DNA from: an uncultured Collinsella sp.
GTDB lineage: Bacteria; Actinomycetota; Coriobacteriia; Coriobacteriales; Coriobacteriaceae
Direction: 5' to 3'
NCBI GenBank assembly: GCA_902469555.1
Contig: CABRDB010000082.1
Coordinates: 1 to 7,392, forward strand
Length of the DNA: 7,392 bases
Each line of letters begins with the position of its first letter. Position 1 is the stretch's first letter. A program made the position numbers and the translations under genes. The notes beneath the pieces were generated by a model, which saw nothing but the letters and a program-made list of their open reading frames with translations, was not told where the DNA came from and made no database searches. Positions 5,843-7,392 of this stretch are shown here, piece by piece.

Positions 5843-7090
5843 ATGGCAGCATCCGACATGATGTCCGCCCTGATGGAGCTTTGCCAGGAGAAGCACATCG
5901 ACCAGCTCTACCTGATCGACCGCCTGGAGCAGTCGCTCGCCAAGAGCTATGCCGAGATCCTGCATCTTGAGTGGGGCGCCAAGGTGACCATCGACCGCAC
6001 CACCGGCAAGATCTACGTCTACCGCCTGGAGCCGATCGACGATTCCATGGACGAGGAGGGCAACTTCACCGAGTTCGAGGAGATCGACGTTACCCCCAAG
6101 AACACGAGCCGCATCGCCGCCCAGCACGCCAAGGCCGAGATCAACGCTATCGTGCGTAACTCCGCCCGTGAGCAGATCTACGAGGAGTTCTCCGGCCGCA
6201 TCGGTGACCTCATCAGCGGTACCGTGCTGCAGTCCACGCCCGACTTCACGATCGTCAAGATTCGCGAAGGCGTCGAGGCCGAGCTTCCGCACTTCGATCA
6301 GCGCCGTTACGAGAACGAGCGCAACGAGCGTCCGATGGGCGAGCGCTACCTGCACAACCAGCATATCAAGGCCGTGATCATTGACGTTCGTGACCCCAAC
6401 TCCAACCTGCAGCCGGTTCGTGGCGAGCACAGCCGTCCGCCGATTGTCATCTCCCGTACCCACCCCGAGCTCATGCGTCGTCTGTTTGAGCAGGAGGTGC
6501 CCGAGATCTATGAGGGCACCGTCCAGATCAAGTCGATCGCCCGCGAGCCCGGCCAGCGTTCCAAGGTCGCTGTCCACTCGCTCGACGACCGTCTGGATCC
6601 CGTGGGTGCCTGCGTCGGCCCCAAGGGCAGCCGTGTTCGCGCTGTCGTGGGCGAGCTCCGTGGCGAGCGCGTCGACGTCATCCTGTGGGATGCCGATCCT
6701 GCCGTCTACGTCGCCAACGCCCTGTCGCCCGCTAAGGTCACCCGCGTCCTCATCGACGAGGAGAAGGCCTACGCCGGCGTCATCGTGCCCGACGACCAGC
6801 TGTCCCTTGCCATCGGCAAGGAGGGCCAGAACGCCCGCCTCGCCGCGCGCCTGACCGGCTGGCACATCGACATTAAGTCCGAGACGCTTGCCGCCGACAT
6901 CCTCAAGAACGTTCCCGTTCACGAGGAGCCCGCCGCCGACCTGATCGGTGACGAGGAGGACGAGGACGTCCGCCGCTGCGAGTACGTGTCCGAGGACGGC
7001 ATCCAGTGCCGCAACCAGGCCCGTCCCGGCTCCCGTTTCTGCGGTGTCCACGACACCGACGCCTTCGATGATGCGGAGGACCTGATCTAG
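5843..7090 (+). CDS. nusA: Transcription elongation/termination factor NusA with Cys3-His tail
   Basis: Binds RNA polymerase and nascent RNA and modulates pausing, intrinsic termination and antitermination. The 415-residue protein has the polymerase-binding N-terminal domain (about 1-130), an S1 domain (about 133-200, starting [10 protein letters not shown]), and two KH domains with GPKG at 259-262 and GKEG at 325-328 (about 205-345). There are no proteobacterial acidic repeats. Instead an acidic linker (GDEEDED, about 370-376) leads to a compact motif C379-x9-C389-x10-C400-x2-H403, which looks like a single zinc site, then a short acidic end. This tail is longer than the roughly 330-350 residues common in other Actinobacteria. 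Start at 5843 follows a purine-rich AAGGAAAG within the rimP end. Gene identity is secure; zinc binding by the tail is inference. Confidence 0.96.
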   Translation: MAASDMMSALMELCQEKHIDQLYLIDRLEQSLAKSYAEILHLEWGAKVTIDRTTGKIYVYRLEPIDDSMDEEGNFTEFEEIDVTPKNTSRIAAQHAKAEINAIVRNSAREQIYEEFSGRIGDLISGTVLQSTPDFTIVKIREGVEAELPHFDQRRYENERNERPMGERYLHNQHIKAVIIDVRDPNSNLQPVRGEHSRPPIVISRTHPELMRRLFEQEVPEIYEGTVQIKSIAREPGQRSKVAVHSLDDRLDPVGACVGPKGSRVRAVVGELRGERVDVILWDADPAVYVANALSPAKVTRVLIDEEKAYAGVIVPDDQLSLAIGKEGQNARLAARLTGWHIDIKSETLAADILKNVPVHEEPAADLIGDEEDEDVRRCEYVSEDGIQCRNQARPGSRFCGVHDTDAFDDAEDLI

Positions 7091-7099
7091 CGCGCGGTC

Positions 7100-7160
7100 G
7101 CGCCGGGCAGGTCCCGGCGCATCTCCCACGCTCGTTCAGTCTCTAGGCACCCAAGGTGCC
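7100..7160 (+). other. Two hairpins in the nusA-infB gap
   Basis: The 91-base gap holds a perfect 8-bp stem GCGCCGGG (7100-7107) with CCCGGCGC (7113-7120) around five bases, then GGCACC (7146-7151) with GGTGCC (7155-7160) around three bases. Neither is followed by a T run, so they are unlikely to be full terminators. They could act in pausing, RNA processing or translation control of infB. The second ends about 10 bases before the infB ribosome binding region. Confidence 0.5.
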
Positions 7161-7181
7161 AGAAAGGGTAGGTGAAGTCAT

Positions 7182-7392
7182 ATGGCAAAAGTCCGTGTGT
7201 CCACCCTGGCCAAAGAGTTCGGCATGACCTCCAAGGAACTGATGGGTCATCTCGCCGATATGAAGATTCCCGCTAAGTCCGCTTCCTCCACCTTGGAGGA
7301 CGCTTATGTCGCCATGGTCCGCAAGCAGCTCGCCTCGGTGATCGAGGCCCGCGCTCAGGAAGTCGAGGCCGCCAGGCAGGCCGAGGAGCAGG
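7182..7392 (+). CDS. infB: Translation initiation factor IF-2 (N-terminal part, cut by window end)
   Basis: IF-2 is the GTPase that brings initiator tRNA to the 30S subunit and promotes subunit joining. Only 70 full codons are in the window. Residues 1-50 form the IF2_N helical module, beginning MAKVRVSTLAKEFGM and containing the SKELMGHLADMKIPAKSASS pattern. From about residue 55 an Ala/Glu-rich charged stretch begins (EARAQEVEAARQAEEQ), the usual start of the long low-complexity linker before the GTP-binding domain. The ATG at 7182 is preceded by AGGTGA at 7170-7175. Its position after nusA fits the conserved operon. The GTPase domain lies beyond the window. Confidence 0.93.
   Translation, partial: MAKVRVSTLAKEFGMTSKELMGHLADMKIPAKSASSTLEDAYVAMVRKQLASVIEARAQEVEAARQAEEQ

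Overview
The window looks like a chromosomal housekeeping stretch from a high-GC actinobacterium of the class Coriobacteriia, probably close to Collinsella. This rests on GC-rich codon use, the character of the LeuRS, NusA and IMPDH proteins, and the rimP-nusA-infB order. The genus is an inference; no rRNA or other marker is present. All main genes read on the + strand, except one small regulator at the left edge.

Layout. A small ModE-type winged-helix regulator (437 to 93, minus) has a hairpin terminator region beyond its 3' end. It diverges from guaB (630-2141), an IMP dehydrogenase of the subfamily best known from the protist Tritrichomonas foetus; the catalytic residues fall at the same residue numbers. 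A 370-base gap follows (2142-2511). It has no convincing gene but is packed with hairpins: a roughly 100-nt imperfect palindrome, a small stem, a 12-bp terminator-like stem, and a roughly 140-nt near-perfect hairpin ending at the leuS ribosome binding site. leuS (2512-5088) is a full-length leucyl-tRNA synthetase with two zinc knuckles, an editing domain and a TMSKS version of the KMSKS signature. A clear intrinsic terminator closes it.

From about 5240 begins the transcription/translation operon: a good sigma70-type promoter, a strong intrinsic terminator only about 20 nt after the predicted start, then rimP (5347-5841), nusA (5843-7090) and the first 70 codons of infB (7182 to the window end). 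These genes link 30S maturation, transcript elongation/termination control and translation initiation. The terminator in the short leader suggests attenuation, possibly by NusA itself. NusA carries an acidic tail and a compact Cys3-His motif not present in the standard family architecture. The ylxR and ylxQ genes often found between nusA and infB are absent.

No defence system, CRISPR array, rRNA, tRNA or insertion sequence with a transposase was seen. The points most worth a second look are the NusA zinc-like tail, the leuS leader hairpin (RNA regulator or small mobile palindrome), the rimP leader terminator and the protist-like IMPDH.
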